DNA of 64,000 nucleotides from Amanita rubescens (Eukaryota; Basidiomycota; Agaricomycetes; Agaricales; Amanitaceae), in contig WION01000043.1 in assembly GCA_015039365.1 (NCBI GenBank), positions 215,440 to 279,439 of the forward strand, given 5' to 3'. The notes under the pieces were generated by a model. That model saw nothing but the letters and a program-made list of their open reading frames with translations, did no database searches and was not told the DNA's origin. Position 1 is the first letter of the stretch. Each line of letters opens with the position of its first letter. The translations under genes were made by a program, and so were the position numbers. Below, piece after piece: positions 1 through 10,157 of this stretch.

Positions 1-15
1 CCGAGAGGGACTTAC

Positions 16-2925
16 AGGTTGAGTTGAGTATGAGTCCGTCGTTCCAAACCTCTGAATAGTCCGGACGTAGTCGCCGAGCGCATGAAACTTGTAAGTTTTC
101 AAATTTAGTTGCTTTGGGCGCTTCGCGCCGCTACCGCGTTTCTGATTCGTTAATTTGGGTACTGCTTCAGTCATGCCTGTTTCCTGACGTCGTATTCGGG
201 CAGCCCGCTCGCGTTCTAATTCTCGGGTGGGGTATATTTTGCACGTTTTCTCTTTGAATGTCCGAATATTGTTGCCGAAAGATGTTGTGACCCGGGAAAA
301 AAGAGCAAGAGTTGTATCCGTGTGCATATGGAGTTTGGCAAGAGCATGCCAGTGAGCCAAATCAAACAGAACTCTAAGAATATATGTATTATGGGGCTCG
401 GGTAAGAGGCTATCAAAAACGGGGATAGCACACTAGTTGAATACATTAGTCTGACTGAGGCTAGCCAACGATTCCACCTACTTGCAACATGTCCTCATAA
501 TCACGGGCTGTCATCTTCTTCAGTTCTGACCTGTTCGTTTTCATTTTCCTTATTCCATCTGTACCAAAAGGCGGGATTTCTCGAAAGCTAATCGTAATTT
601 AGTACCTGGTCACCGACTCTAATCGACACTTACCGTCTGTCCATTTCATGTTTCAAACTTTCGTCGTGACAATCCAGGAGGCGCAGCAGGTGAATAAACA
701 CCGCCTTCCAGACGCCAAGCTCAACCTCATGCATCAAGTCCACAACAAGCATGTCGAACATATTGAAGCCTAGTGGCGTTAGTTTATCTGAAAATGCATT
801 CTGATGAAAGGGAATGTCATGATATATCTCATCGCAGAAAGAAGCACCCACCGCTGTCGGGACAAGGGAGTCCTTTTGCAAAAGATCCTCTACCGCCTTG
901 CTGTCTGTCATATAATTCTCTCCGTAGATGATCTTGCGTGCAGACTTGACACGGCCGCGCCTATCAAGGTCATCAACACGTGCGAGAGAAATGCGCTGCG
1001 CCATGTCCCGTTTCTTTCCCATATTGGGTACACGCTTCAACGGAATGAGACAACGAGGGCAAGGGCACTTTCCAAGGTTTCGTATGCTGGCAATAAGTAT
1101 CCTATAAGAGTTGTATGAGTTTTGCGAACGGCAGAGTGTAATAGGTCAAAATACTTCTCTGGGTAGTCCGCAGAATACGTGAATATGCGAGGGTAGAAGC
1201 GACGCCCGACGCCGTCAGAGCACTTGATCGCAATGCCGTGCTTATATGCTTCCAGGAAGTCATTGTCAAGAATGATTGCCCATTGAGCATGAAACATTTC
1301 TCGGTGGCAATGAGCCATGAAGGTAGGTTTAATTCCTTTCTGGCCAATGTTCTCTGCCACAAACGATTTAAAAGCGTCAGGAAGCTGCCGTCGAACAAAA
1401 TTGAGGGTTTGCGTTGAAGCTCAGAAAAGAAACCTCGCATACCGTCTCCAAATAAGCGATATGTTCAAATACATGACCATCTTTTGACTCGTTTCCGAAT
1501 ACAACATAAACGGGCCATAGTTTTGCATTGCTGAAGGCCGTCAGCCGAGTGCTGTCCGAAGAAAACATAAGAGCCAGTATGACCCGCGGAAGCTCGCATC
1601 CTCGTTCTCCGGGAGAATCCTGGAGCGTACGATGAGCCTCGAGGAATGCTTCTGAGGTATAAAGTTCGCCATAAACTCGGACGGGCTGGGTACCATCGTT
1701 TGGCTGCCAAAAAAGTTCGTAAGGTTCGAAATGAAGGTGGGTAGACCCTCGGGTAACTTTTTCTTTGATTACAGATATCAACCTGCGATGATGAAGGATT
1801 CCCGCATCGAAATGTTTTGATCCTGGGTGTAACATTCGACTGTGGAAAGGGACGCAGATCTTAACCGGTGTTGTGATCCAATCTGCGCCATCCTTTTTAT
1901 TCGCGCCATCCTTCTTATTCGTGCCATCCTTCTTATTCGTGCCATCCTTCTTATTCGTGCCATCCTTCTTATTCACACCATCCCTCTTATTCGTGCCATC
2001 CTTCTTATTCGTGCCATCCTTCTTATTCGCGCCATCATCATTCGGTCTGTCCAGGCGCTCTCCGCTCAATTGGGCATCAATAAGCCGCCAGTGCTTACCG
2101 GAAACATCTTCTGGGCGAAAGGAAGGATGTCCAACTATATGAAGGAGATTCTGAAAGCTGGACTGTGATTTCTTTTCACCGCCGTTCCAATACCATTCTC
2201 CGAGCAGAAATGAAGATTGGTTTGGATAAGGGTAGTAGATATCGACTGGCGGGGTCGGGGGAGACTCATCTATTAAGCTGTTCGAAGACGAATCTGGCAA
2301 AGCATCATTTTCAGGTAGGCGAGTAGCATAGTATTTCCGGAAAAGCCCAAATACATCGCATGCGGTTTGGTGGATCTTTTTGACCTGAGATAAGGGGATA
2401 GGCGGTTGCTGCTGCGATGCGTCTGGCTCTTCTTGGACGCAATCAGGTAAGATCTGCGAGGATGTTGAAGGAAGAGGCGCTGGAGGATCAGGTTCCATAT
2501 CTCGATAGCGTTTGGGCAGTCGCCGGTATTCCCGGCGATTCCTCCGGTGCGACAGTGGTTGATCTAGGTCATCCTCGTCCACGACTATAGGAGTCTCGAC
2601 AGTCTAAGGAAATGTTCACAAGAAATACAGCCGAGCGCACATGAAATCTAACCTGTGGGTAAACCGGTATAGGAGAGTCGTCATTATCATCATTCGATTG
2701 CGGTTCGGCTACTACACTTGGGCTTGACGTGGATTCTACCGCTTGACCTCCATCAATCCTTTGACGCTTCTTCGCCCGCCAGATATCATTGGCTTTTGCA
2801 AGAGCATCTGATAACCGTTTCCTCGTCTTCGGACAACTGCGCCTGTGGTAACTGTATGCTTGTGGGACCGAGAATACTCGTCCACAAATGCAAGCTTGAG
2901 ACCAAGCTGACTCTGGAAAATCCAT
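16..2925 (-). CDS. Plavaka-type DNA transposase (3' end beyond window)
   Basis: Cut-and-paste transposase of the basidiomycete Plavaka group. I read exons 2925-2653, 2603-1443, 1384-1155, 1101-852, 800-634, 587-482 and 432-16. All join in frame through 46-58 nt GT-AG introns, and a donor GTAAGT at 15-10 suggests another intron at the edge. The ATG at 2925 opens a Cys/His finger (CICGRVFSVPQAYSYHRRSC), followed by the family signatures YPNQSSFLLGEWYWNGG, ELYTSEAFLEAHRTLQDSPG, FTYSADYPEK, CPCPRC and VDLMHEVELGVWKAVF, then FREIPPFGTDGIRKM and ARDYEDMLQ. I see no stop or frameshift in about 870 codons, so the copy may be young. An 18-bp coding minisatellite sits in exon 2. Terminal inverted repeats were not identified. 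The family call is from memory of its conserved blocks and is fairly secure; activity is not shown. Confidence 0.85.
1884..2038 (-). repeat. 18-bp in-frame coding minisatellite in the transposase
   Basis: About 8.5 copies of an 18-bp unit encode a run of (T/A/V)NKKDG hexapeptides inside exon 2 of the Plavaka transposase. The unit is a multiple of three, so copy-number change keeps the frame. The run lies in a presumably flexible segment between the WYWNGG block and the following conserved block. Confidence 0.9.
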
Positions 2926-3231
2926 TGTCGTAATGCGGAAAGGTATCTCTAGACCCGCTCCTTCAAATGAGAAACTCCAGGCCTTGGAACTCTTTGAATG
3001 TGAAAGTTGCGATGAAAACGCGAAGTAGCAGAACAAGTGAGTCATTTGCATTTGCCACGGCATGATACGGCATCGATGACCCTGGCCGGCACAGGTGTTC
3101 ATATCAGGCCCTCGTTTCAATATTGCAGTAATTATCTTGTATTTAACATATGAGACGTTATTGTCGGAAACCCGATAACATTGGCTCAACACTTAATCGG
3201 CGGCTCATTTTGGTGGTGACGCTCCACTAGC

Positions 3232-3486
3232 ATACTGACGACGCGTGGTCCAGTTGTGACATGTGACGCGTGATGATGCCCACCAAAATGTAAAAGTTTG
3301 GCTGCAGGGCGAACGAAGAGGTGTGGGGAATGCTGGCATAGAGAGAAAAGGTCGAGGGTGATGATGCGGTACTTTTGACACAACAAATTACAATGATTAG
3401 TGTGATAAATACGAGTGTGTTAAGATTGAGACTTACTCTATCAGCAATAAGCGGCACGTTCCAGAAGTTGAGAGGACAGATGTGGA
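3232..3486 (-). repeat. Dispersed repeat family R1, copy 1
   Basis: Copy of a repeat shared with 6025-6490 (-), 18425-18715 (+) and 19615-20050 (+). Shared blocks include CACCCTCGACCTTTTCTCTC, TTCGCCCTGCAGCCAAC and CACTTCCCAAATTGGGT (the last is absent here). This copy lies about 300 bp upstream of the Plavaka start codon in the same orientation, so it may belong to that element's leader. No terminal inverted repeats or target duplications were recognised. Confidence 0.75.
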
Positions 3487-3593
3487 AAATGGGTGGTGGG
3501 CGGCGCTTTTGAATGCAAAAGGCATAGGAAGCTGCGAAACCATCAGGGGCCAGGGCCTCTGAGGTAGTGCCAATAGCAGCACTGGTGGCAGTG

Positions 3594-3756
3594 CTCTCTC
3601 TTTGTGCGCTCTCTCTTTACGCTCTCTTTACGCTCTCTTTTACACTCTCTTTACACTCTCTTTACACTCTCTTTACACTCTCTTTACACTCTCTTTACAC
3701 TCTCTTTACACTCTCTTTACACTCTCTCTTTATGCTCTCTTTATGCTCTCTTTAGT
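3594..3756 (+). repeat. 11-bp CTCTCTTTACA minisatellite
   Basis: About 14 copies of an 11-bp pyrimidine-rich unit (CTCTCTTT plus ACA, ACG or ATG). Open frames across it are only by-products of the repeat. A sister array on the opposite strand lies at 25971-26170, and degenerate versions at 7448-7510 and 9955-10015. Confidence 0.95.
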
Positions 3757-3884
3757 ACGCGAGTTTGTGCTCCTACATGGCAAGTCTCTGACGACACACG
3801 GGCTTTATACGTAGTACCCAAAACATTACAGAGCACACTTGCGGTTCCTCTGCACCGTTCTTCCTTCTCACATGCTTGAACTCT

Positions 3885-5400
3885 TCCAATTTGGCCTGTA
3901 ACAAGGATGGTGCTTGCGGTACCCTCCGAGTTAATAGGCAATCATTCTGTGGTCGTTTTCTTCCTGTACAGCAAGTTCTGCAGCCGTAGGCTGCTTGGGT
4001 TCTAGCGCTAGAGGTAAAGCTTCCAATACGCGCTTCTTCCTTTCTATGCCATCCACACACACAGGTTTGGTGCCCGGCATACGTCCTTGATCAGGCCCCA
4101 AAAAACTCTAATGATCTGTTTCTACCGCGATGGTGCAGTCACTGTAACACGATTTCCTTTCGTTGGGCCAAACCAAGACTTTACGTCTCGTGGCAAGGAT
4201 GCAAAGTCACCATCAACAATAAGAGTATCGAGTCGGTGGGAGATAAGGGTATCCAACATTGCACGAACAGTCGACCGAGAAGTTTCTGGTACAGCCGCAC
4301 ACCGGCCTACAAGCAATGGAATATAGATAACGGAAGGTTGATGTTGCTTTGCTTCGATGAAAAGCTGCACTTCTACACTCATAACGGTAGAGTCGCTCGT
4401 TGAAGTGTCAAGTTCTAGACTCTGGATACTTCTAGGTGGTGCAATGCGGCAGCGCCGACGAAGATCTGTCCTATGTCAAGTGGTCTGTGAATCACGACTC
4501 CTGGGCGGTATACGCGGAGGGATCGCATCGCTGAGGAAACATCGGTTAGTTGGGCCTTGATTGACTAATGACGATACATACCCTGCATTAACATCTCCTT
4601 TTCCACTGCACCTGCTTCTCCTCCCACATCCTCGTATTCGGCTTCGTGGCGATAAAGGTCTTCCCATGGCCATAACTATTCTTAACTTGCTCTAGGGCCT
4701 CGCCTAGTAGAAGCACGGATTATACTTATGAGAGAAAATCCAAATTCAAAAAACGTACTCTTAACAGAGATCATAAAGTCTTGTAATCTCCAGTTTGAGC
4801 AGCAGTCTATCAGATGACTTGTATACTTGAGGGTATCGTCTTTGTACCCCATTCAGGGCTGTCTCTGTGCAGAGCGCCTATGGAAAGCATAAGCAATTGC
4901 AGTTATTGGGTACGCATATACTTACCTACAGATCGGCACCACCATAACCTTTGGTCATCGTGGCTAATCCTCTAAACGCTCTTTGACCTCTTCACCTCCA
5001 TCCTCGCCCCAATGCTTAAAATCTTCTCCCTCGCATCCGCGTCGGTAGGCAGAAATGAAACTCCCGGACAAACCGCCCCAGCCTTCGTAGCGCAGGGTCA
5101 ACAGCATCAGGCCTGTTGCTTGCACCAATGGTGACGATCTGGCCATGTCCGTCCATCCCGTTCATTAATGATGGAAGCACGGATCTGATCTTGTTTCGAA
5201 GATCGCACAGGTGCCTGGATATCCTGGAAAGGTCCTGCTAGCGGAGGCCGTCGAGACGATCGGCTGGTATTAGGTAAGGAATCGCTGCGTCGTCCAACGC
5301 AGCATTTTCCTCACCCGACTCACCATCAGACGAGAACGGGGGAGATCCGCCTCCAGGTCGCCGTGCAGGAGGTAACTTATCACCTAGAGCAATCGTGCGT
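3885..5400 (-). pseudogene. Broken copy of an ATAD2/Yta7 (Abo1)-type AAA ATPase
   Basis: Minus-strand relics occur in the right order for a Yta7/Abo1-type chromatin AAA ATPase. From 5' to 3' they are APVRSSKQDQIRASI and GASNRPDAVDPALRR-like text of the first AAA module (about 5200-5070), ATMTKGYGGADL and ALCTETALNGVQRRYPQVYK (about 4990-4800), GGEAGAVEKEMLMQ (about 4620-4560), YRPGVVIHRP, VGAAALHHLE and EAKQHQPSVIYIPLLVGRC (about 4530-4300), and ERKKRVLEALPLALEPKQP (about 4045-3985). Intron positions such as 4560-4535 are still visible. The copy is dead: the frame changes repeatedly, a TAG falls after VTVTAPSR, and the Walker A part of the first AAA module is missing. The intact parent gene is not in the window. 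The family is recognised from memory of conserved blocks. Confidence 0.7.
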
Positions 5401-6024
5401 GTCGGTGGAGATGGAAGTTTAGATGAACCAAGCCGATTTACGTTCTGGAACGGGAGGGGAACTGCGGAGATGGCTGTGACGTTCTATTTGATATCCGGGG
5501 CGGAGGGGTCTGTAAAATAGCAGAAGTAGGTGCAGAAGGCCCAGGGTCAGATGTAGGGGCGGCATTAGGCCGACGTGTCCGCAGGGGTGGATTAAAGCTT
5601 GAACTTGATGGTATTGGTGAAGAAGGGGAATCATTAACCGGTGCCAAGGACTTTGAGCGAGTCCAGGGAGGGGGCGGAGGAGGTACGATGTGTGTAGAAT
5701 TAGTAGCGCTAGATGTATGTATCGAAAATACGCATCCGAAGAGGGCGCGGAACCCGCTCCAACGGGAGGTGCAGTCTTGAAGTTCAACTGTTCTGCTTTT
5801 GCTTCGTCGTCCGAGAAGGGACTTGGAGCAGTGCTAAAGTCTTCAGATTGCAAAGTTTCTTGTGAGGCTTGGGGTAGGTTTGAGGGTTCCGTAGGGGGTA
5901 TCTAGAGCAAGTCACATTGTCGCTGGTTTTCGGCTTGGATTATCTATGGTATGATTAGAGTAATGCGTTAGAGTCGTTGAAGGATACGTACTATGACCAT
6001 CATGATTCCGCTCGTACCGGAAGA
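5401..6024 (-). other. Ser/Pro-rich relic frames, origin unclear
   Basis: Minus-strand frames read as low-complexity acidic and Ser/Pro-rich protein (for example SEDFSTAPSPFSDDEAKAEQ near 5850-5790 and SPSSPIPSSSSFNPP near 5630-5580) with frame changes between them. They may be the disordered N-terminal part of the adjoining AAA ATPase relic or another captured fragment. No domain is visible. Confidence 0.35.
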
Positions 6025-6490
6025 GGCGGTTGATGCTCCTCCAAGCGTCCGCAGCCGGATACTCGAGGGGATTCCGAACCCGAGGATGCTGACTTTTCTG
6101 CCGAGCGTCTGGCTACCCGAGCTGATCGTACTTGGGTGACTGGTGAACTGGTGACGCGCAGTGAGGCTGAAGTGCTGAAGTGACGACACCGCCATATGTG
6201 ACATGTGATGACGCTCGTACCCAATTTGGGAAGTGCGTCCACCAACGCGTAAAACGTTGGCTGCAGGGCGAACCAGGAGGTGTGGGGAATGATGGCATAG
6301 AGAAAAAATGTCGAGGGTAATTATGCGGTACTTTTTGATGCAACTAATTATGTGGTAGGATAAGGATTAGTGATAAATACGAATGTGTTTAAAATTGAGA
6401 CTTACTCTATCAGTCGGAGTGGGAGAGATTCGCGGTACGTTCAGAAGTTGAAAGGGGCACCGTAGGGCGACAGAGGATGGGGGAGGTGAG
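6025..6490 (-). repeat. Dispersed repeat family R1, copy 2
   Basis: The longest minus-strand copy. Besides the core shared by all four copies it keeps the downstream block also present at 19930-20050, which in one frame reads VSILG...PS.I.L.TLGG.ST in both. It carries CACTTCCCAAATTGGGTACG and a CACATGT motif. The function is unknown. Confidence 0.75.
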
Positions 6491-6879
6491 CGGGGAGGGA
6501 CGCCGTGGGTTGCGAGGCTATGATGTACGGGGGTTGCGCCCGTAAAAGGAAAGCCGCGATATGTATCGATGTAGAGAGGCAGTTAGCAGTATGGAGTGGA
6601 TGCATTTGAATGCTGCTTACGCCGTCTTCTCATTTGCCTCCCCCAAAGAGGCCGACGAAGGGGCAATATAGGGGTCCATCATTTGCCTTTCCTTCTGAGC
6701 GTGTGCGGTCCAGGTTCTGGCGAAGCGCCGTGATGTGCGAGGCCGGGCCTCTCTTCATCTCCCTCCGAGCCGCATCCTCACAATCATTCACCGCCTTCTT
6801 CTTCGTCCTTGCTAGCGAAGTCGTGAGCCACTGAAGCTCAGCACATCGTCTACCATCTGCCAGGCCCTTGACCCTCTCG

Positions 6880-7240
6880 TCAAGAGAGCTGTTTCGACTG
6901 GAATACCGTTGCGGTAGCCCTCGTATTCACACTGCAAGGTCAGGAAGGTGCGAACACATCCTCTTGATTTGGAAAAAATAATATGGAAGTCGAGATCATG
7001 GGGTAAAAATGCCAACACATTGGCCAAATGGTCCAAGGCACTGAACCCATGTTAAGGAACGGTTGTCGTTCAGAGCTTCATCAAACTTACTATCAGTTTG
7101 CCGATCCTCAAGCAGAACCTTTGCTTCCACAGATACCAAGAGGGGAGATGGCGTGTGTTCGCCAGCTATCACTGATTGCTAATAATCTAACGCAAAACAA
7201 AAGACTGAAGAAAGTGACATACCAAGAAAAGCAGTTTATT
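6880..7240 (-). pseudogene. Decayed 5'-end copy of the orphan gene at 10158-12286
   Basis: Minus strand from about 7240 reads MSLSSVF, then a stop, then SVEAKVLLEDRQTDS, a GTAAG splice donor, and after a ~50 nt gap CLGPF, with NQEDVFAPS further on. This matches, in order, the intact gene's start MPVLPQSF, SMEAKTLLENRRPD, its first intron, VPLGPF and NQDDVFAPP. Stops and frame changes make it a dead fragment covering exon 1, intron 1 and the start of exon 2. Since the intron is retained, this was a DNA-level copy and not a retrocopy. Confidence 0.7.
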
Positions 7241-7299
7241 GCAAGAAGTGTTGATGAGGAGAGGCCTTTTGAAAGGCCCGGGACCAACCAGGCAACGAG

Positions 7300-7717
7300 A
7301 AGGGACCCGAGAGTCTAACTCATGCAAGCGACGTAACGTCTAACCGCCGTGCGATGGTCTTGAGGAGGGGAGGGAGACAGCTCCTAGCCGTTTCCAGCAG
7401 GAGTGAAGGTTTGGAAGATCCAGATTCTAGCCTCGGGTCGGCGCGCTAGGCACTCTCTTTGGTGATGTTTGGCACACTCCTTCGCGTGACTCGGCACTCT
7501 CTCGCGCGGCTCCACTACTCTATTTCCCATACCCCTTATACCCGTCAGACGTTCTATTTTAAGAATGACTCAAGGTAGTACTACTAAAGGTGTAATCCGT
7601 CATAACTGACAAAATGCCGTCTAAGAACAATACCAGACGTTTGATAAACAGTTCATATATGAATCAAAACAGACGCAATATCAAGTCTTTGTTGGTCCCC
7701 ATACCCCGCCGGACGAC
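7300..7717. other. Spacer upstream of the JmjC-like gene
   Basis: No gene is supported. Degenerate CTCTCTTT/CACTCTC motifs at 7448-7510 resemble the minisatellites elsewhere in the window. An in-frame extension of the JmjC-like ORF reaches back to about 7628 without an ATG, so a short upstream coding exon may be hidden here. Confidence 0.5.
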
Positions 7718-9689
7718 ATGGGCAAACTTGGTGACATTGGCGTTGAAACTACCCATCTAGATGATGTTATAGATATCCTAAAGCTCGGCAACAAAATAAA
7801 ACTGCCAAACAATTATGAAAAACACCGCGTATATTATAGGACCAAAGATGGCTGGACGCCCGTGAATAAGTATACTAGGAACCCTGATAACCATAAACCT
7901 TGTACTACGCACCCGGCCCAAAATTCGTTTGTCCTGGAGCCCTTCTCATTCACGTGGAGAAACGTTAGAAATTACTATGGTGACAGCAACCGCAAAATAT
8001 TTGATCAACTTCCGGATTTAATGTCGCGAGATCGGGAGGCAGCAGAACTATCCACAGGTACGGAGAATGGGAATTTTTGTTGAAAGCATCAAGTCACTAA
8101 CGCTGGAGGAAAGGTGGTGAGCAAGAACTTTCGAAAAAACGTGCACGAACTGGGTCGCTTCCTGGTGACAGCAACCACGAACTATTTGATCAATTGGACT
8201 CAACGGCAGGAGATCGGGAGGCAGTTGAAATATCCATAGGTACAGGGAACAAGAATTTTGGTTGAAAGCGTCGAGTCACTAACGCTTGAGGACAGGTGGT
8301 GAGCAAAAATCGAAAAAACGTGCACGAACTGGGTCGCTTCCTGGTGACAGCAACCACGAACTATTTGATCAATTGGATTCAACGACAGGAGATCGGGAGG
8401 CAGTTGAAATATCGATAGGTACAGGGAATGAGAATTTTGGTTGAAAGCGTCGAGTCACTAACGCTTGAGGACAGGTGGTGAGCAAAAATCGAAAAAACGA
8501 GCTCGAGCGGAGTCACTTCACCGTAATACCCGTTCTCCCTGCAAAGAAACCGTTCTGAAAATATTTTTTAGCTCCTCCATGTGACGAAAACAAATGGATC
8601 ATGAAAGAACATGATCGGTGGATGAAGCCACCTATCACCTTTGGCACGCACCCAACACTGCATGATCAGGGATCTCGAATCCTTCTGAAGTTAGCGGCGT
8701 TGTCATTCCCGATCCCTTCATGGCCTGATGGACCAAGGCCTGGTGGGCCAGAACCAAAACATATCAAAATCATCCATATTCATACCGGTCATCTCAAGGC
8801 CAAACCGGACATGAACGATGTAGTGAAGGACTTAATACAAGCAAGCGTAAAAAATGGCCATATAAGCACCATCAACTTCAGGAAAAATGGTCCCGCAGAC
8901 CACATCCCCATCGAAACAGTGATCAAATCACTCACGTTGTCTGCAGGCCGCCATGATGCGCCGCCTGAAGGGGTGAACCAACTCGGCGCTCTCACCATTC
9001 CTGCATCCAAATCTGGCTTAGGTAGCATTGACCTCCTACCGAAACAGGTCAAGGACTGCACGGAGGTTGTGTATGAGCTGAGGAACGCGGATAGCAAGAA
9101 ATCGAACAAGAACCTTGTGCCGTTTTGGGCAAGCTGTCTCATCCCAATGGGAGCCATCACCGGCCCGCATACGGATTATTCCGGAAGTTCCCAGGTCATT
9201 CAACACATCGAAGGACGAAAACTTTGGCTTTGCTGGCCCCCTACTCCTCACAATCTCGACGTCTATCTTCGAAAACATCAATCAGGACATGAAGAAACCT
9301 TTTCAACCGAGGATGGCATTGATCAATTGCAGGACATGGAACTGTTGCTGTTGGATGGTAAACAAACATGTTTTACACTGCCTGGAGGGACAATCCATGC
9401 GGTCCTGACGTTGACACCAAGCTGTCATACTGGATTAAAGGTTTGGCGCATGGAAGATCTCGAGGCAGCAAAGAGGATGTACAAGATTCAATCAGAGATT
9501 ATGGATCAAAGGGAGAGATTGGATAAAAGTACCTTTGACTTCTGCAAAGAATTCTTTGGGGACTTGAAGGAGGAACTCAAACAATGGGACGAGCTGCGAA
9601 ATAAAAACTTGGATAATTGGAAGGTCAACGAGGAGATTCAGCGGTGGATCTTGGACTGCGAAGAAAGGATGGCCCAATATAGGTTGTAG
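7718..9689 (+). CDS. JmjC-like 2-oxoglutarate dioxygenase with amplified exons
   Basis: Exons 7718-8057, 8114-8239, 8296-8418, 8475-8522 and 8572-9689 join in frame to 584 residues, through introns of 56, 56, 56 and 49 nt. The last exon holds a JmjC/KDM2-PHF8-like cupin. The metal-binding HxD is in GPHTDYSG (about residues 412-414), followed by LWLCWPPTPHNLDVY, and the distal His is in PGGTIHAV (about residue 488). These are the residues expected for Fe(II) binding, so an oxygenase, possibly nuclear, is plausible; the substrate is unknown. Exons 2 and 3 are tandem copies, each encoding a basic SKKRARTGSLPGDSN stretch that could be a nuclear signal. The start is uncertain: the frame is open upstream (QVFVGPHTPPDD) without an ATG, so ATG 7718 is only the first Met. 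Confidence 0.75.
7979..8512 (+). repeat. Tandem exon-intron repeat, three units of ~170-186 bp
   Basis: Three head-to-tail units (about 7979-8164, 8165-8343 and 8344-8512). Each contains the 3' part of one exon, a complete 56-nt intron and the 5' part of the next exon. The internal exons are 126 and 123 nt and symmetric (phase 1-1), so gain or loss of units keeps the frame. The last two units are nearly identical; the first has diverged. Confidence 0.9.
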
Positions 9690-10157
9690 ACACATATTTA
9701 TCATAGTAATAACATTAAAATGTACATAGGGACAGGACAATGCATCTAACTTGTTGATTTGGGACCAAAAGCGCCGTCAACCAAGATCCAATTGAAACAG
9801 TGTGTGTGGCCATTCGATTAAGAAAAAAGGTGACCCAGAAGCCTCGGGACCCGCCTTCAACGACGTTCTTCGAAGCGGCCATGAAGTTGGCAAACGGTTG
9901 CCGCAGCCTCGACCGAACTTAAGTTCGCCGCTGGCACTCAGCGTCGCTTCTCTTTGACCTCTCTTTGGCACTCTCTTTGGTGCTCTCTTTGCACTCTCTT
10001 TGGTGCTCTCTTTGGCATCGCACCGGGCAACTTCGACTCAGAGTCGTTAACTGGCCTCACGTAGTAATATACTTAGCAGGTGTCTGAAACGAAAATTTCT
10101 TGCAAGTACTGGCACTGATAATAATTACACACTTAAAATAACAAGCAATTACAATTT
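9690..10157. other. Convergent intergenic region with CTCTCTTT repeats
   Basis: Space between the 3' ends of two convergent genes. It holds about five degenerate copies of a CTCTCTTTGG(T/C)-type repeat at 9955-10015, the same core as the arrays at 3.6 and 26 kb. No coding evidence. Confidence 0.7.

Noticed and set aside
3567..3879. Leu/Ser-rich membrane-like proteins over the 11-bp array (and at 25884-26222)
   Set aside because: An 11-bp period runs through all three frames, so the hydrophobic text is only the repeat translated.
8200..8382. Minus-strand frame inside the exon-intron repeat
   Set aside because: Shadow of the tandem unit; the plus strand has consistent splice sites and phase.
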